Positions 1-18,149 are shown, counted from the stretch's first letter. The stretch: DNA of 64,000 nt from Streptomyces sp. NBC_01717 (GCF_036248255.1 NZ_CP109179.1:620001-684000), one strand, 5' to 3'. Numbers and translations: made by a program. Notes: generated by a model not told the origin, from the letters alone.

Positions 1-142
1 AGGTGTCGGCCTGTTCGAACACCTCGCGCAGCGACAGTTCGTCCTGGCCACCGTCCTGTCTCAGCACCGGAATCCAGGGCTGTGTGGTCAGGTCGAACGA
101 CAGCCCGCCATCACTCCTGCTGTTCTGGTCGGTTTCAGGCAC
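1..142 (-). CDS. casA: CasA/Cse1, type I-E Cascade large subunit (N-terminal fragment)
   Basis: The first 47 codons of a gene leaving the left edge. A GTG start at 142 overlaps the cas3 stop (GTGCCTGA), which indicates translational coupling. The fragment contains FDLTTQPWIPVL followed by LSLREVFEQA, the characteristic N-terminus of Cse1/CasA, the Cascade subunit that recognises the PAM and recruits Cas3. An ATG eight codons in is out of frame, so GTG is the start. Its place directly after cas3 and the I-E type repeats support the call. The remaining Cascade and adaptation genes should lie to the left, outside the window. Confidence 0.85.
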   Translation of the reverse strand, partial: MPETDQNSRSDGGLSFDLTTQPWIPVLRQDGGQDELSLREVFEQADT

Positions 143-3071
143 GGGTCACCTCGAGGCCGTCGTGCTGGCTGTAGCGGAGTGCGAACCCTGCCAGACGGGT
201 CTGACAATCCTCGTCGAGCGGAAGAATCAGCTGGCCGGAGAGCCAGTGACTGTCCTTCAACTGCCATGCGGGTACGTAGAGTTCCTCCAGCTCTTCGATC
301 GCGCGGTCCATGACAGCGGCGTACGAGAACTGGATCGGCAGCCTCAGTCCGCAGCTCGCTGCCGCCCGTGCCGTTCGCGGCGGCGGGGGCTGGTCCCGGG
401 GCAGTTCCAGCCCCCCGAGTCGGTTGCCGTGGCGGTCCTGCGCCAGCCAGGGAACCGTCGTCAGCGATCCGTCGGCGCGCTGCTGCACGACGACGACCTC
501 AAGACTTTCCCTGCTGTCGCGGACCTGGGCCCGCCCGGTTCGGGTGTCGTCCGCGTCGCCCACTCCTGCCGCAACCCACCCGAACAGGGGCCTGCCGTCC
601 CTTCCGGCTTCCTCCAGTCGGAACACGGCCGCCCGTTCGGCCTGGTCTGCACGGTGCCGCTCGTACCGTTCGAGGGCATCGGCCATCGCGGGTGCCCAGC
701 TCTGCGGGCCTGCGGGACCGTCGGCGTATGCCGCCTGTACGAGGGGGCTGATGTCGTCGGGCAGCCGTACCGGACGGCTTGATGCTTTCTCGAAGTGGGG
801 CAAGAGCGCGGCCGCGGATCGCAGGAGCGCGTACGCCCCGTACACGGCGACCGAGCCTCGCACCGGCGCCGGCACGTCGCCTGTCCAGTCGACACCGGTG
901 ACCAGACAGCGCGCCCGGCGCAACCGCTTGGGACGTTCGTGCTGCCCTTCACCCCGCTGATGCCGGTGCAGACGCCCCATGCGCTGGAGCAGCAGGTCGA
1001 CCGGGCAGAGGTCGGTGACAAGTAGGTCGAAGTCGACGTCGAGGGACTGCTCGGCCACCTGGCTGGCCACGACGATGTGCGGCCCCGTCGGGCGGCCTTC
1101 CGCTTTGCCCGGCGGCCCGAAGCGTTTCAGGAGATCTGCGTCCTTCGCCGCGCGGTCGATGTCGATGAAACACGAGTGGGCGACCGTCACGTGCTCATCA
1201 CCGAACGTCGCCCTGAGCACCTGGGCGGTCTCCAGCACCCGCTTGACCGTGTTACGTACGACCAGCACGCAGCCGCCGCCGTCCAGCTCAGTGGCGAGTC
1301 GGTCAACGAGAACGTCCAGGTCGTCGTCGATCCGCTCCAGGATGACGTCCGTGCCCCGGGCGGAGGCGCCAGGACTGCTCAGGACCGGTTTCCCGCCGGG
1401 TGTCACGGCGGTCAGCAAAGGATAGGCGCCGGCCTTGCCCACCGCCTCGAACTCCGCGGCACTCCGGGCTTCTTCGGCGCTGCCGCCCGCGTACGCCTCG
1501 ACGAGCTCGCGGCGCCTTCCCGCGGGCAGGGTCGCGGACAGCACCACCACTGGCACGCGATACGCGCCGAGCCACGACAGCACGCGGTCGAGGTAGACGC
1601 TCATGTACGTGTCATAGGCATGCGCCTCGTCGATCACGACGACCTTCCCGGCGACCGCGAGGTGGCGCATTGCCAGGTGTCGGCTCTTGAGCCCGGCGAA
1701 CAGCAACTGGTCGACGGTTCCCGCGACGAACGAGGACAGCATGGCCTTCTTACGGCCGCGCAGCCAAGCGTGCGCGACGAGCTCAGCAGGAGCGGACCGT
1801 GTCGCGTGCGTGGGGCGCCATGGCGGCTCTTCGGGCGCGTCCGCGTCGACCGCGACGATCCGGTGGCCGCTCTCGCGCATCAGGTCGGCAAAGTCCTCGT
1901 TCAACGCGGCCTTCGAGTGAGCGAGCAGGACGGAGTACCGGGCGTCTTCGGCTGCGGGCAGCCGCTCGAGCCAGTTAAGAAGGCGGGGGAACATCGCATT
2001 GCCAGTGGCCATGGTCGGCAGCGCGAAGAACACGCCGCCCGCCCCCGAGCGGGCAGCGAAGATCTCGGCGACCGCCAGGGCGGCCTCGGTCTTCCCCTCC
2101 CCCATCGGCGCCTCGATCACCATCAGCCCCGGGGCTGCCATCGCCCGGGCCAGTTCGACGGCGGCTTCCTGCACCGGCCGGACCTTCGCCCCTGGCGGCA
2201 GATCGAAGCGGGAGGCGACCAGTTCCTGGGCGTCCCCTGCGGGCTCGTCCGGGCACCAGGGCGCGGGCAGATCCAGCCCGCGCCAGGCCGCGGCCACCCG
2301 CTCCTCACTGCTGCGGACGACGTCCTGCGGGAAGTAAGGAAAGAGGTCGGTGTTGCTGGAGACCCAGTCGGCGACGATCACCAGCGCTGTGAGCAACACC
2401 TGCACCGGCTGCGGCAGTTTCACCGACCGCCACTCATTCAGCCGGTCCCGTACGCCGTACTCGTCGGCGCACGCATCGAGCAGGTCATCCTGCACCCGCT
2501 GCCACGCGGCTCGGCTCAGCCCCGGGGTACGCAGCAGGTGCCCGTGCTTGTGCAGGGCTGCAATGTGACCGTGCTCCGGAGGCACCCCGTGGTGTCCTCC
2601 CACGACGACCGTGACCTGCCCGGTCTGCTTCACCGTCCAGCCATGCCGCTTCTGCAGCCACTCCCCCAGCAACGCCTGCCCGGCCAGCCCGTGCGGCGCC
2701 ACCCTGCGGTCCGGCCCGAGGACCCGCGCCGAGCGCATCTGCAGCCCTTGCTCACGCATATGGTCTGCGAGCTGTTCGACCTGACAGGCGAAAGCGGGCG
2801 TCGCCTTCCCGATGTCGTGCACCCCCGCCAGCCACACGGCAAGCCGACGTGCGTCCTGCTCACCACCGGGCAGCGCCGAGGCGATCAACTTCCGTACGCT
2901 CGCGGGCAGCCACGTGTCCCACAGCAGACCGGCCACAGCGGCGCTGTCCTCCATGTGCCGCCACAACGGCAGCCACCCGTCGGAATCCCTGTCGTGCTTC
3001 GCCCATACCGTCAGCACCGGTCCATCGAGCCTGCCCCGCAGGCCCGAGCGGGACATTCCCTCACCCGTCAT
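135..3071 (-). CDS. cas3: CRISPR-associated helicase-nuclease Cas3 (type I-E)
   Basis: A 978-residue single-chain Cas3 that degrades target DNA once Cascade has bound it. The N-terminal HD nuclease shows HMEDSAAVAG and GVHDIGKATPAF. The SF2 helicase follows with Walker A APMGEGKTEAAL (about residue 322), Walker B/DEAH VVIDEAHAYD (about 480), the SAT-like motif LSATLP, and motif VI QRMGRLHRH. A C-terminal domain of about 200 residues completes the usual length. It is transcribed away from the array, with casA overlapping its stop, so cas3 heads the cas operon. All key motifs are intact, so the enzyme should be active. Confidence 0.97.
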   Translation of the reverse strand: MTGEGMSRSGLRGRLDGPVLTVWAKHDRDSDGWLPLWRHMEDSAAVAGLLWDTWLPASVRKLIASALPGGEQDARRLAVWLAGVHDIGKATPAFACQVEQLADHMREQGLQMRSARVLGPDRRVAPHGLAGQALLGEWLQKRHGWTVKQTGQVTVVVGGHHGVPPEHGHIAALHKHGHLLRTPGLSRAAWQRVQDDLLDACADEYGVRDRLNEWRSVKLPQPVQVLLTALVIVADWVSSNTDLFPYFPQDVVRSSEERVAAAWRGLDLPAPWCPDEPAGDAQELVASRFDLPPGAKVRPVQEAAVELARAMAAPGLMVIEAPMGEGKTEAALAVAEIFAARSGAGGVFFALPTMATGNAMFPRLLNWLERLPAAEDARYSVLLAHSKAALNEDFADLMRESGHRIVAVDADAPEEPPWRPTHATRSAPAELVAHAWLRGRKKAMLSSFVAGTVDQLLFAGLKSRHLAMRHLAVAGKVVVIDEAHAYDTYMSVYLDRVLSWLGAYRVPVVVLSATLPAGRRRELVEAYAGGSAEEARSAAEFEAVGKAGAYPLLTAVTPGGKPVLSSPGASARGTDVILERIDDDLDVLVDRLATELDGGGCVLVVRNTVKRVLETAQVLRATFGDEHVTVAHSCFIDIDRAAKDADLLKRFGPPGKAEGRPTGPHIVVASQVAEQSLDVDFDLLVTDLCPVDLLLQRMGRLHRHQRGEGQHERPKRLRRARCLVTGVDWTGDVPAPVRGSVAVYGAYALLRSAAALLPHFEKASSRPVRLPDDISPLVQAAYADGPAGPQSWAPAMADALERYERHRADQAERAAVFRLEEAGRDGRPLFGWVAAGVGDADDTRTGRAQVRDSRESLEVVVVQQRADGSLTTVPWLAQDRHGNRLGGLELPRDQPPPPRTARAAASCGLRLPIQFSYAAVMDRAIEELEELYVPAWQLKDSHWLSGQLILPLDEDCQTRLAGFALRYSQHDGLEVTRA

Positions 3072-3313
3072 GCCTGATGAATACAGGCAAACCCGGTCCC
3101 AGAATGCCTATATGACGAAAACTCAAGAAATCTTCTTCTGACCCGACAGTAACTCCCTGACGGCAGGCAGACAGGATCTAGGATGATCACTTTGCACTGC
3201 CGCCCACCGGACGTCTAGACGGAAGAACCAGGTGCGTTATGCCTGTTATGCCGGACTCGGTGAAAGTATGCGAAAACTGCGTGTCGTCGCGATAAAGGCG
3301 CAGGTCACGCAGT
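3072..3313. promoter_or_regulatory. cas3 promoter region and CRISPR leader
   Basis: A 242-bp non-coding gap between the divergent cas3 gene and the first repeat. It is less GC-rich than its surroundings, with A/T runs near 3110-3130 and 3265-3285. By position it should hold the cas operon promoter (minus strand) and the array leader (plus strand). The leader side is assigned because repeats next to it are perfect while the last repeat at 5266 is degenerate. No -10/-35 boxes could be fixed with confidence. Confidence 0.6.
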
Positions 3314-5294
3314 CTGCTCCCCGCACCCGCGGGGATGGTCCCGGATGCTGACCGCCGGGGCGTGGTCCGGAGTGCTGCTCCCCGCACCCGCGGGGATGGT
3401 CCCGGATGCTGACCGCCGGGGCGTGGTCCGGAGTGCTGCTCCCCGCACCCGCGGGGATGGTCCCGCGGCCGGCGATGCGGTGCTACAGGAGAGACACTGC
3501 TCCCCGCACCCGCGGGGATGGTCCCGTGTTGTCCTGGGTGCGGACGTCCCACACGATCTGCTCCCCGCACCCGCGGGGATGGTCCCGGCGGCGCACTGAC
3601 ATCGCGTTCGCCCTGGGCCTGCTCCCCGCACCCGCGGGGATGGTCCCTGGCTCGATGTCTACACCGGAGTGAACGGAGGCTGCTCCCCGCACCCGCGGGG
3701 ATGATCCCAGCCCGAAGTGGGACAGTTGGCTTTCGCAGATCTGCTCCCCGCACCCGCGGGGATGGTCCCGTCCTCCAGTTCCACGCGGGTGAAGTGGTCA
3801 GCTGCTCCCCGCACCCGCGGGGATGGTCCCGATCACCGCCGACGCCGGGGGAAACATCACAGCTGCTCCCCGCACCCGCGGGGATGGTCCCGTGGCGGGG
3901 GCCCTGCCGGACCCACGGCACTGCTGCTCCCCGCACCCGCGGGGATGGTCCCGGTGTTCCGCCAGACCGAGCGGGGCCCGGACACTGCTCCCCGCACCCG
4001 CGGGGATGGTCCCGACTACGTCTCCGCCTGGCTCCGCATCATGCGCTGCTCCCCGCACCCGCGGGGGATGGTCCCGGTGTCGATTCCAGCAGGCATGGTC
4101 ATGGGTCCTGCTCCCCGCACCCGCGGGGATGGTCCCCAGCGACCACGGCAGACCGTCGCGCTCCACCTCTGCTCCCCGCACCCGCGGGGATGGTCCCACG
4201 GTCACGAGCGTGACGTGCGCGACCGGTCTCTGCTCCCCGCACCCGCGGGGATGGTCCCGGCGTGACCAAGACCGTAGACGAGCAGAACAACTGCTCCCCG
4301 CACCCGCGGGGATGGTCCCGGCACCTTCACTTCCGCCGGAACGCTCACCGTCTGCTCCCCGCACCCGCGGGGATGGTCCCGGGCGCGACGGGGTCGACGG
4401 GACGGACGGTCGCTGCTCCCCGCACCCGCAGGGATGGTCCCATGGCGCCTGCCATCGAAATGGAGGAGACTGGCTGCTCCCCGCACCCGCAGGGATGGTC
4501 GCCCTGCGGATCCCTGGCATATGCCGCAGGGTCACTGCTCCCCGCACCCGCAGGGATGGTCCCTGCGCCGCCTGGTAGGCGGTCGTCTGCATCGTCTGCT
4601 CCCCGCACCCGCAGGGATGGTCCCGTCATGCACGCGTCGAAGCCTGGCGACACCGCCTGCTCCCCGCACCCGCAGGGATGGTCCCTGCGCCGCCTGGTAG
4701 GCGGTCGTCTGCATCGTCTGCTCCCCGCACCCGCAGGGATGGTCCCGACCCGCCAGGCGGAACCTCGTAGATCGGCCACTGCTCCCCGCACCCGCGGGGA
4801 TGGTCCCTCACCACTTGCCTACCTTCTTCGCCAACGTGTCTGTTCCCCGCACCCGCGGGGATGGTCCCGGCCAGGCGTTGGTCAGGATCGGGTCGAAGGA
4901 CTGCTCCCCCGCACCCGCGGGGATGGTCCCAGTCGCGGCCTCGGTGAGGGCGGCCGGTCGAGCTGCTCCCCGCACCCGCGGGGATGGTCCCCTGCGCAAC
5001 TCTTTCGTCGGTCTGATCGTCGTCTGCTCCCCGCACCCGCGGGGATGGTCCCGTGTCGAGCAGGTCGTCGGCCTTGTTGGCGCTCTGCTCCCCGCACCCA
5101 CGGGGATGGTCCTCCGGCGCCGATCCGGTACGAGGTCGGCACCCACTGCTCCCCGCACCAGCGGGGATGGTCCCTCATGCCGCACTCCTCAGTTCGTCTT
5201 GTGCCACTGCTCCCCGCACCCGCGGGGATGGTCCCTGCATGAATTCCGGGACCCTCGTGAGCCGGCTGCTCCCCGCACCCACGGGGATGGTCTA
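3314..5294 (+). CRISPR. Type I-E CRISPR array, 33 repeats and 32 spacers
   Basis: Repeats of 29 bp with the palindromic core CCCCGCACCCGCGGGG recur every 61 bp (32-bp spacers). The same repeat strand as the E. coli I-E repeat is read on plus, so transcription should run left to right. Repeat starts run 3314, 3375, 3436 ... 5207, 5266. The repeats at 4046 and 4901 carry a 1-bp insertion, and the last spacer is 30 bp. Six consecutive repeats (4413-4746) share GCAGGG instead of GCGGGG. The final repeats (5085, 5146, 5266) vary and the last ends GGTCTA, marking the trailer end. Spacers 1 and 2 are identical (3343-3374, 3404-3435), and the spacer at 4564 recurs at 4686. Confidence 0.98.
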
Positions 5295-5367
5295 CGGGAC
5301 GATCCTGCTACCGCTCGAGACCCGCGGCAGCTCGACAGAAAGGGCTGTGCCTCAAGAACGGTACGGG

Positions 5368-5577
5368 TCACGTCTCCTCCTCAGCCTGCATGCGGGCCGC
5401 TTGCCGGCGCCACACCCTGACGGCCACCGCGACGGCCAGAACGAGGGCCTCGGCACCGACCATGGTCGCCCACCAGGCCGGCGGGTCCCCAACAACGAGC
5501 CAGACAAGGCCAGTACACAGAGCCGCGGCGAGCAGGCCGTGGATGGCCTGCTCGGCGAGTTCGAGAGTGCGGGGCAT
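5368..5577 (-). CDS. Small membrane protein, unknown function
   Basis: A 69-residue protein starting MPRTLELAEQAIHG, preceded by a strong ribosome-binding site (GGAGGAACCGATG). Two hydrophobic stretches (LLAAALCTGLVWLVV and WWATMVGAEALVLAVAV) predict two membrane helices with a basic, then acidic, C-terminal tail. The frame stays open upstream for about 129 more codons, so it could be the end of a longer protein, but the ribosome-binding site favours an internal start. No family was recognised. Confidence 0.55.
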   Translation of the reverse strand: MPRTLELAEQAIHGLLAAALCTGLVWLVVGDPPAWWATMVGAEALVLAVAVAVRVWRRQAARMQAEEET

Positions 5578-5964
5578 CGGTTCCTCCGAGGTGGGGTGAC
5601 TGGCGGCGGTCGGCCGCCAACCACAAGACGAGACCAGGCGGTGGAGGGTTCGAAGGGGGGCGCACAAGTGCTTACAAACACCTGCCCGTGCCAACGCGAG
5701 CCGCCCTCCCGGTGTGGCCGCAGTTGCAGCGTTTCGTGTCGATGCCGGAGCATGCAGGGGCTGGGCGGGGGCGTCGGGTGCGAACGCGTCGAGGATTTCG
5801 ACGAGGTCCCGATTGGCATCCGGGTAGCCGTCGCCCCATCCGTTGGTCGGGGTGGTCTCCTCGGCAACAAACTCGCGGATGGCTGCCAGCCGGCCCTGGT
5901 GCCGAATGAGGAGGATCGCCTGGCGGATCGCCCTCTGACGGAAGGCGTTGACCTGGTCGCGCAA
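5578..5964 (-). CDS. Hypothetical protein directly upstream of the small membrane protein gene
   Basis: An open frame in phase with the gene at 5368-5577. Its N-terminal half looks protein-like: REIEQLRDQVNAFRQRA just around the first ATG suggests a coiled coil, followed by AILLIRHQGRLAAIREFV. The second half (CKHLCAPLRTLHRLV) is less convincing. There is no stop before the downstream start, so this may be one 198-residue protein, or an upstream gene whose stop was lost. Coordinates show the part not assigned to the small membrane protein. Function unknown. Confidence 0.35.
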
Positions 5965-6070
5965 CTGCTCGATCTCCCGGTCCCGGACGCCGAGTACGGC
6001 GTCGGCAACGGCGTGCCGCTCAGGGCGCTGCCGGAGCCGTACCAGCTGACCGAAGTCTGAGTACAGCGAA

Positions 6071-6098
6071 GCGGCCCGCCCGATTGGGCCGGGGCCGC
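6071..6098. terminator. GC-rich hairpin, probable terminator
   Basis: GCGGCCC and GGGCC/GGCCGC arms form a strong hairpin. On the plus strand it is followed by a T-rich stretch (TTTCTTGTTTCT). It separates the 5.4-6.0 kb frames from the next small frame. Confidence 0.45.
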
Positions 6099-6110
6099 AT
6101 TTCTTGTTTC

Positions 6111-6215
6111 TCAGAGGTGACTGGTCAGGATGTCGAGCATCGCTTCCAGATCACCACGAGTCATCTTCGCCGTGCACAAGTTGGCTACAGCCAGCGGGTT
6201 CGTCCACTCCTCCAT
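6111..6215 (-). CDS. Possible 34-residue peptide
   Basis: A short frame starting MEEWTNPLAVANLC and ending LEAMLDILTSHL. The composition is protein-like, but there is no convincing ribosome-binding site and it may be the tail of a lost gene. It ends just before the hairpin at 6071-6098. Confidence 0.2.
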   Translation of the reverse strand: MEEWTNPLAVANLCTAKMTRGDLEAMLDILTSHL

Positions 6216-6448
6216 CACTGTGGATGACCCAGATGAAGAGCCTCCCCGGGGTTCGGGAACGCTACTACGGCCGTCCCGATCAGTGGATACCCGGCGCTTT
6301 CCGCCACCCGTCTGCGTCCCGGAACCGCCCCACGCGGCGGCGCCGGGGCCCAGACAGGCCGCCGGCCTCGCGCACCATCCCTCCCACCACAGTGCCTGCT
6401 TCTTAAAAGCGTTCGCGGACAGGCACTTTGACCGTCCGCGAACGGAAG

Positions 6449-6658
6449 CTATGAGTCGTACGGGTTACCTGACTCATCAGTAATCGAGATTCCCTGCCAA
6501 AAATGGACCTTCACGCCGTTGTTTGACCCGACCCCCGGGGACCGGTCAAGGGGCGCTGCCTGTGCCGTGCCAGCAGTGCTCACGGCGGCCACGAGGACCA
6601 TGGACGGTACGGAGATCAGAGCGGCTGCCCTGATCTGCATGACGGTCTTGCGCTTCAT
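6449..6658 (-). CDS. Small secreted peptide precursor, unknown
   Basis: A 69-residue protein with a clear Sec signal peptide: basic MKRKTVMQIR, a hydrophobic core (ALISVPSMVLVAAVS) and an AQA cleavage site near residue 34. This leaves a mature peptide of about 35 residues (APLDRSPG ... GNPYDS) with no cysteines and an aromatic HFWQG centre. A good ribosome-binding site (AAGGGGAG) precedes the ATG, which overlaps the end of an IS110 relic (ATGA). It may be a genuine small exported peptide or the truncated start of a larger exported protein. Confidence 0.55.
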   Translation of the reverse strand: MKRKTVMQIRAAALISVPSMVLVAAVSTAGTAQAAPLDRSPGVGSNNGVKVHFWQGISITDESGNPYDS

Positions 6659-6883
6659 CGGCTCCCCTTAAATTCGTTGTCGGGCGCGCGCCCGGTGTGT
6701 TCTTTAAACGCTCTCGGAGCGATCCGGTCACTGTGGTGCAGCTGGCCAAGGAGCCGGTCGAAGAAGGTGCGCAAGGCGGCTGTGTGCTGGTCCCCGATAC
6801 TTCGGCGGCGGTCATAGTGGGCGCGAGATTCGGATAACGCGGCGAAGGACCAGAGGTAGCCGACGTCGGCCAGTCGTGTTCTT
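6655..6883 (-). pseudogene. IS110-family transposase, C-terminal relic
   Basis: Read on minus, DVGYLWSFAAL is followed by SRAHYDRRRSIGDQHTAAL and FFDRLLGQLHH. These are the hallmark C-terminal motifs of IS110 transposases (transposase 20 domain). Everything upstream is missing and an IS5-family element lies at its 5' edge (6892). The relic ends in a TGA that overlaps the start of the small secreted peptide gene. Confidence 0.7.
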
Positions 6884-6891
6884 CACCTTTA

Positions 6892-7895
6892 GGCACTGTT
6901 TCTCGGATCATGTTCGGAGCCAGATCATGATGGCTGCGAGGGTGACGGTTCCGAGGTAGATGTAGGCGCGTTTCTCGTAGCGGGTGGCGACGGCGCGGAA
7001 GCCTTTGAGTCGGTTGATGGCGCGTTCGACGGTGTTGCGTTTCTTGTAGCGCTCGCTGTCGAACCCGGTGGGCCGGCCGCCTCGAGAACCTCGGTTCTGC
7101 CGGTGTCTTTGCTGGTCGAGACGTTCGGGGATGGTGTGCCGGATTCCGCGTCGTCGTAGGTAACGGCGGTTCTTCCGGGACGTGTAGGCCTTGTCCGCCA
7201 AGACATGGTCGGGTCGCGTGCGGGGCCGTCCGACTCCGGTGCGGGGCACGGAGACCTGCTCCAACACACGCTCGAGCTGCGGGCCGTCACCGTAGTGTCC
7301 GGGCGTCAGGACGAAAGCGAGGGGGCGGCATCGTCCCTCGGCGACGAGGTGGATCTTGGTGGTGAAGCCGCCGCGGGAACGTCCCAGACACTCGCCGATC
7401 TGACCACCTCCTCCAGCCGGACGGCCAGTCTCCGCAGCACCGGATCGACCTGGTTCGTCCCCCGGCCGGCCCCCTTTTCAGGGACCGCGGCCGCCGACGC
7501 TTTCCTCGCGCCGGCGGCGTGCTGGTGGGCCCGCACCGCCGTCGAGTCCACCGACACATCCCAGTCGATCCCGCCCGCGGCGTCCTCGGCAGCCTGGATG
7601 CGAGACAGCAGCATCTTCCAGGTTCCATCAGCTGACCAGCGACGATGCCGCTTATAGACCGTTTCCCACGGCCCGAACCGCTCCGGCAGATCCCGCCACT
7701 GCACACCCGTCCGCACCCTGTAGAGAACCCCGTTGATCACCCGCCGATGATCGCTCCACCGACCTCCACGCGCACCACCAGGAGGTAAGAACGACTCCAG
7801 CCGATCCCACTCCGCATTCGTCAGATCCCCACGGCCCATGCAGCCAGCCTGACCCCAACACCCCACTCACGTCCGGAGATCCGAGAAACAGTGCC
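6892..7895 (-). mobile_element. IS5-family element (IS427-like), 1004 bp
   Basis: Inverted repeats GGCACTGTTTCTCGGATC at the left and its complement at the right bound the transposase frames. A TA dinucleotide flanks both ends (6890-6891, 7896-7897), matching the short TA-type duplication of the IS427 group. The left end abuts an IS110 relic. Both ends are intact, so the copy is complete and possibly recent. Confidence 0.85.
6908..7839 (-). CDS. IS5-family DDE transposase in two overlapping frames
   Basis: The first frame starts MGRGDLTNAEWDRLESF and carries [14 protein letters not shown], the first catalytic Asp region. The second frame supplies [39 protein letters not shown] (second Asp) and ERAINRLKGFRAVATRYEKRA (Glu region). 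The switch lies near 7400, and no single frame covers the protein. Many IS427-group elements make the full enzyme by programmed frameshifting, so this arrangement can be functional. A simple frameshift mutation is the alternative. Confidence 0.8.
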
Positions 7896-8069
7896 TAGTG
7901 ATGGGCGATCAAGCTCTTGCCGGAGGCTCTGGTGGTGGGTGGTGAGCCGGCGTCTGCCTTGAGCGCACGGCCGTCGGCGAACAAGGACCAGTCGTCGCTG
8001 ATCTCGGCCAGGAGTTGCGGGCTCCGGTGGGTCGCTGTCCGAGAAGCGCCAGGGCCCCTCAATGCCCCC

Positions 8070-8473
8070 GTGGACGACCTGGTGCAGTTCCTCCGCGACC
8101 GCCTCGACGAAGACGAAAGAAGACGGGCGCTGCCGCCGAGTCCGCATGGTCGGTCGACCACGGGCACTACGCCAAACTGGTCTACGGGGCCGACCAGTCC
8201 GCGGTCCTCTGTGGTGGATGCTGGGGCGGTGAGGCTTCGGTATCGTCGACGGCCGACGCGCTGCACATCGTCCGCCATGACCCGGCCAGCGTCCTGGCCG
8301 TGGTCGAAGCCAAGCGGGCCGCCATCAGCCATCACAAGAAGCTACGCCCCTTCGCCGAGTTGGAACGCCGTGAGGAGTACATCCTTGCCGAGGGCGCCGG
8401 CGCCGTCGTGATCAAGATGCTTGCCCTGCCCTACGCCGACCACCCTGGCTACCGCGACGACTGGCGGCCGTAG
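8070..8473 (+). pseudogene. DUF6221-like protein, frameshifted
   Basis: A GTG start gives VDDLVQFLRDRLDEDER, then the frame must shift by one base near 8120. It continues AWSVDHGHYAKLVYGAD ... ADALHIVRHDPASVLAVVEAKR and ends LALPYADHPGYRDDWRP. The start, the HI..HDP..VL..VEAKR block and the ALPYADHPGYRDEWRP-type end are typical of DUF6221 proteins common on Streptomyces plasmids and phages. One indel breaks the gene. A sequencing error is the alternative. Confidence 0.55.
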
Positions 8474-8596
8474 CGCGCCATGGAGCCATGACCGTCCGTT
8501 TCTCGTCGACGTGTGCGGCGCCCAGGCGGACTGAACTACAAGTGGCCTCGACGGGGGAGTGCGAGACCACGGGCGCGTGTGTGTTTGTGACGGACC

Positions 8597-17269
<8,673 letters not shown>

Positions 17270-17381
17270 AACCGACTTTCCCCGTGCCGAAAGTGCTGCC
17301 GCAGCGGATGTCCATACGATGCACCGCCCCGTCTCCGGGGCGACGCAACAATGAAGGGCCCTGCGCTTCTCGGACTTCTTC

Positions 17382-17632
17382 CTATGCCGCTGCCTGCAAC
17401 TCTTCGTACTCGGCGTGGACTTCTGCGGGAGACTTGTAGCCAAGTCCGGAGTGGAGGCGCTTTCGATTGTAGAACATCTCGATGTAGCGGACGATAGCCC
17501 GGTGGGCGTGTGCGCGTGTTGGGAACGTGGTTCGGTGCACGAGTTCGTTTTTGAGGGCGCCGATAAATGATTCAGCCATCGCATTGTCCCAGCAGACACC
17601 TGTGCGGCCGACCGACGCCCGCAGCGTTGCTG
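17382..17632 (-). pseudogene. IS3-family transposase (OrfB) C-terminal relic
   Basis: The minus-strand sequence reads SVGRTGVCWDNAMAESFIG ... NELVHRTTFPTRAHAH ... YIEMFYNRKRLHSGLGYKSP, the conserved C-terminal third of IS3-family integrases, including the DNAMAESF and YNRKR motifs. It is cut off upstream near 17632, where unrelated sequence begins. It lies upstream of the giant toxin gene and interrupts what would be its promoter side. Confidence 0.85.
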
Positions 17633-17635
17633 TAT

Positions 17636-18010
17636 GGGCACGGGGTGGTGGCGGCGCTTGCCCTTCTGGCCCTGACGTCAACCGCCGCCGAGCGGCCCCT
17701 GCTGGTCGTCACCGCCATCGCGCTGTGTGCGCTCATTCCGTTGTGGTACCGCTCCGCTGTGTACGCCACCGACGAGTGGGCCGCTCCGGTGCGGGCCATG
17801 GTGAACTTGGGCCGCAAACCGCTGGCCGACGCGCTCGGACTGGTACTGCCCCAGCAACTGTCCGAGGAACGCACCATGTGGCAGCTCGTTACCCGGATGT
17901 CCCGGCGTCCCTACCGGGATGCCGCAGATACGGCCTTCGCACCATACCGGGCTGCGCCACCAGATCCGAACTGTCCATTGCATCCACCGGCTTCCAGATC
18001 GGGTGCGTAA
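17636..18010 (+). pseudogene. Fragment of a membrane protein
   Basis: The frame starts inside coding-like sequence at the IS3 relic junction. It reads a hydrophobic pair (VVAALALLALTSTAAERP, LLVVTAIALCALIPLWY) followed by VYATDEWAAPVRAMVNLG and ERTMWQLVTRMSRRPYRD before drifting into low-quality sequence and a stop. No start codon or ribosome-binding site is left, so the 5' part was lost at the IS3 boundary. The family was not recognised. Confidence 0.4.
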
Positions 18011-18065
18011 TGCACACAGCGCTGGATGTCCTTGCAGAGAAGTCACGCCCATCCCCGAATAGCGC

Positions 18066-18149
18066 ATGGTGGGAACACTGCCTCTTCCCCAGTCCGACTC
18101 CCCCGCCACCGACCGCACCCTCGCCACCGGCCTCGCCGCTCTCACCTAG
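18066..18149 (+). pseudogene. Left piece of a gene region split by IS701
   Basis: MVGTLPLPQSDSPATDRT runs to an in-frame TAG that is part of the CTAG target of IS701. The matching right piece starts at 19710. Because the TAG is in phase across the insertion site, the frame was already stopped before the element arrived, or this is not one gene. Confidence 0.25.

Noticed and set aside
1077..3077. A 666-codon frame opposite cas3
   Set aside because: High-GC shadow frame. The minus strand encodes a complete Cas3 with all motifs.
3187..5242. Long frames across the CRISPR array on both strands with SPHPRGWS- or GTIPAGAGS-like repeats
   Set aside because: They are translations of the 29-bp repeats and have no independent gene features.
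6130..6483. A 117-codon plus-strand frame
   Set aside because: No ribosome-binding site, proline/arginine-rich and motif-free. The minus strand carries a better peptide gene.
17270..17641. Extension of the giant protein by 124 codons
   Set aside because: That stretch is antiparallel-frame translation of the IS3 relic. MAIEFSPS at 17269 has a ribosome-binding site and protein-like sequence.
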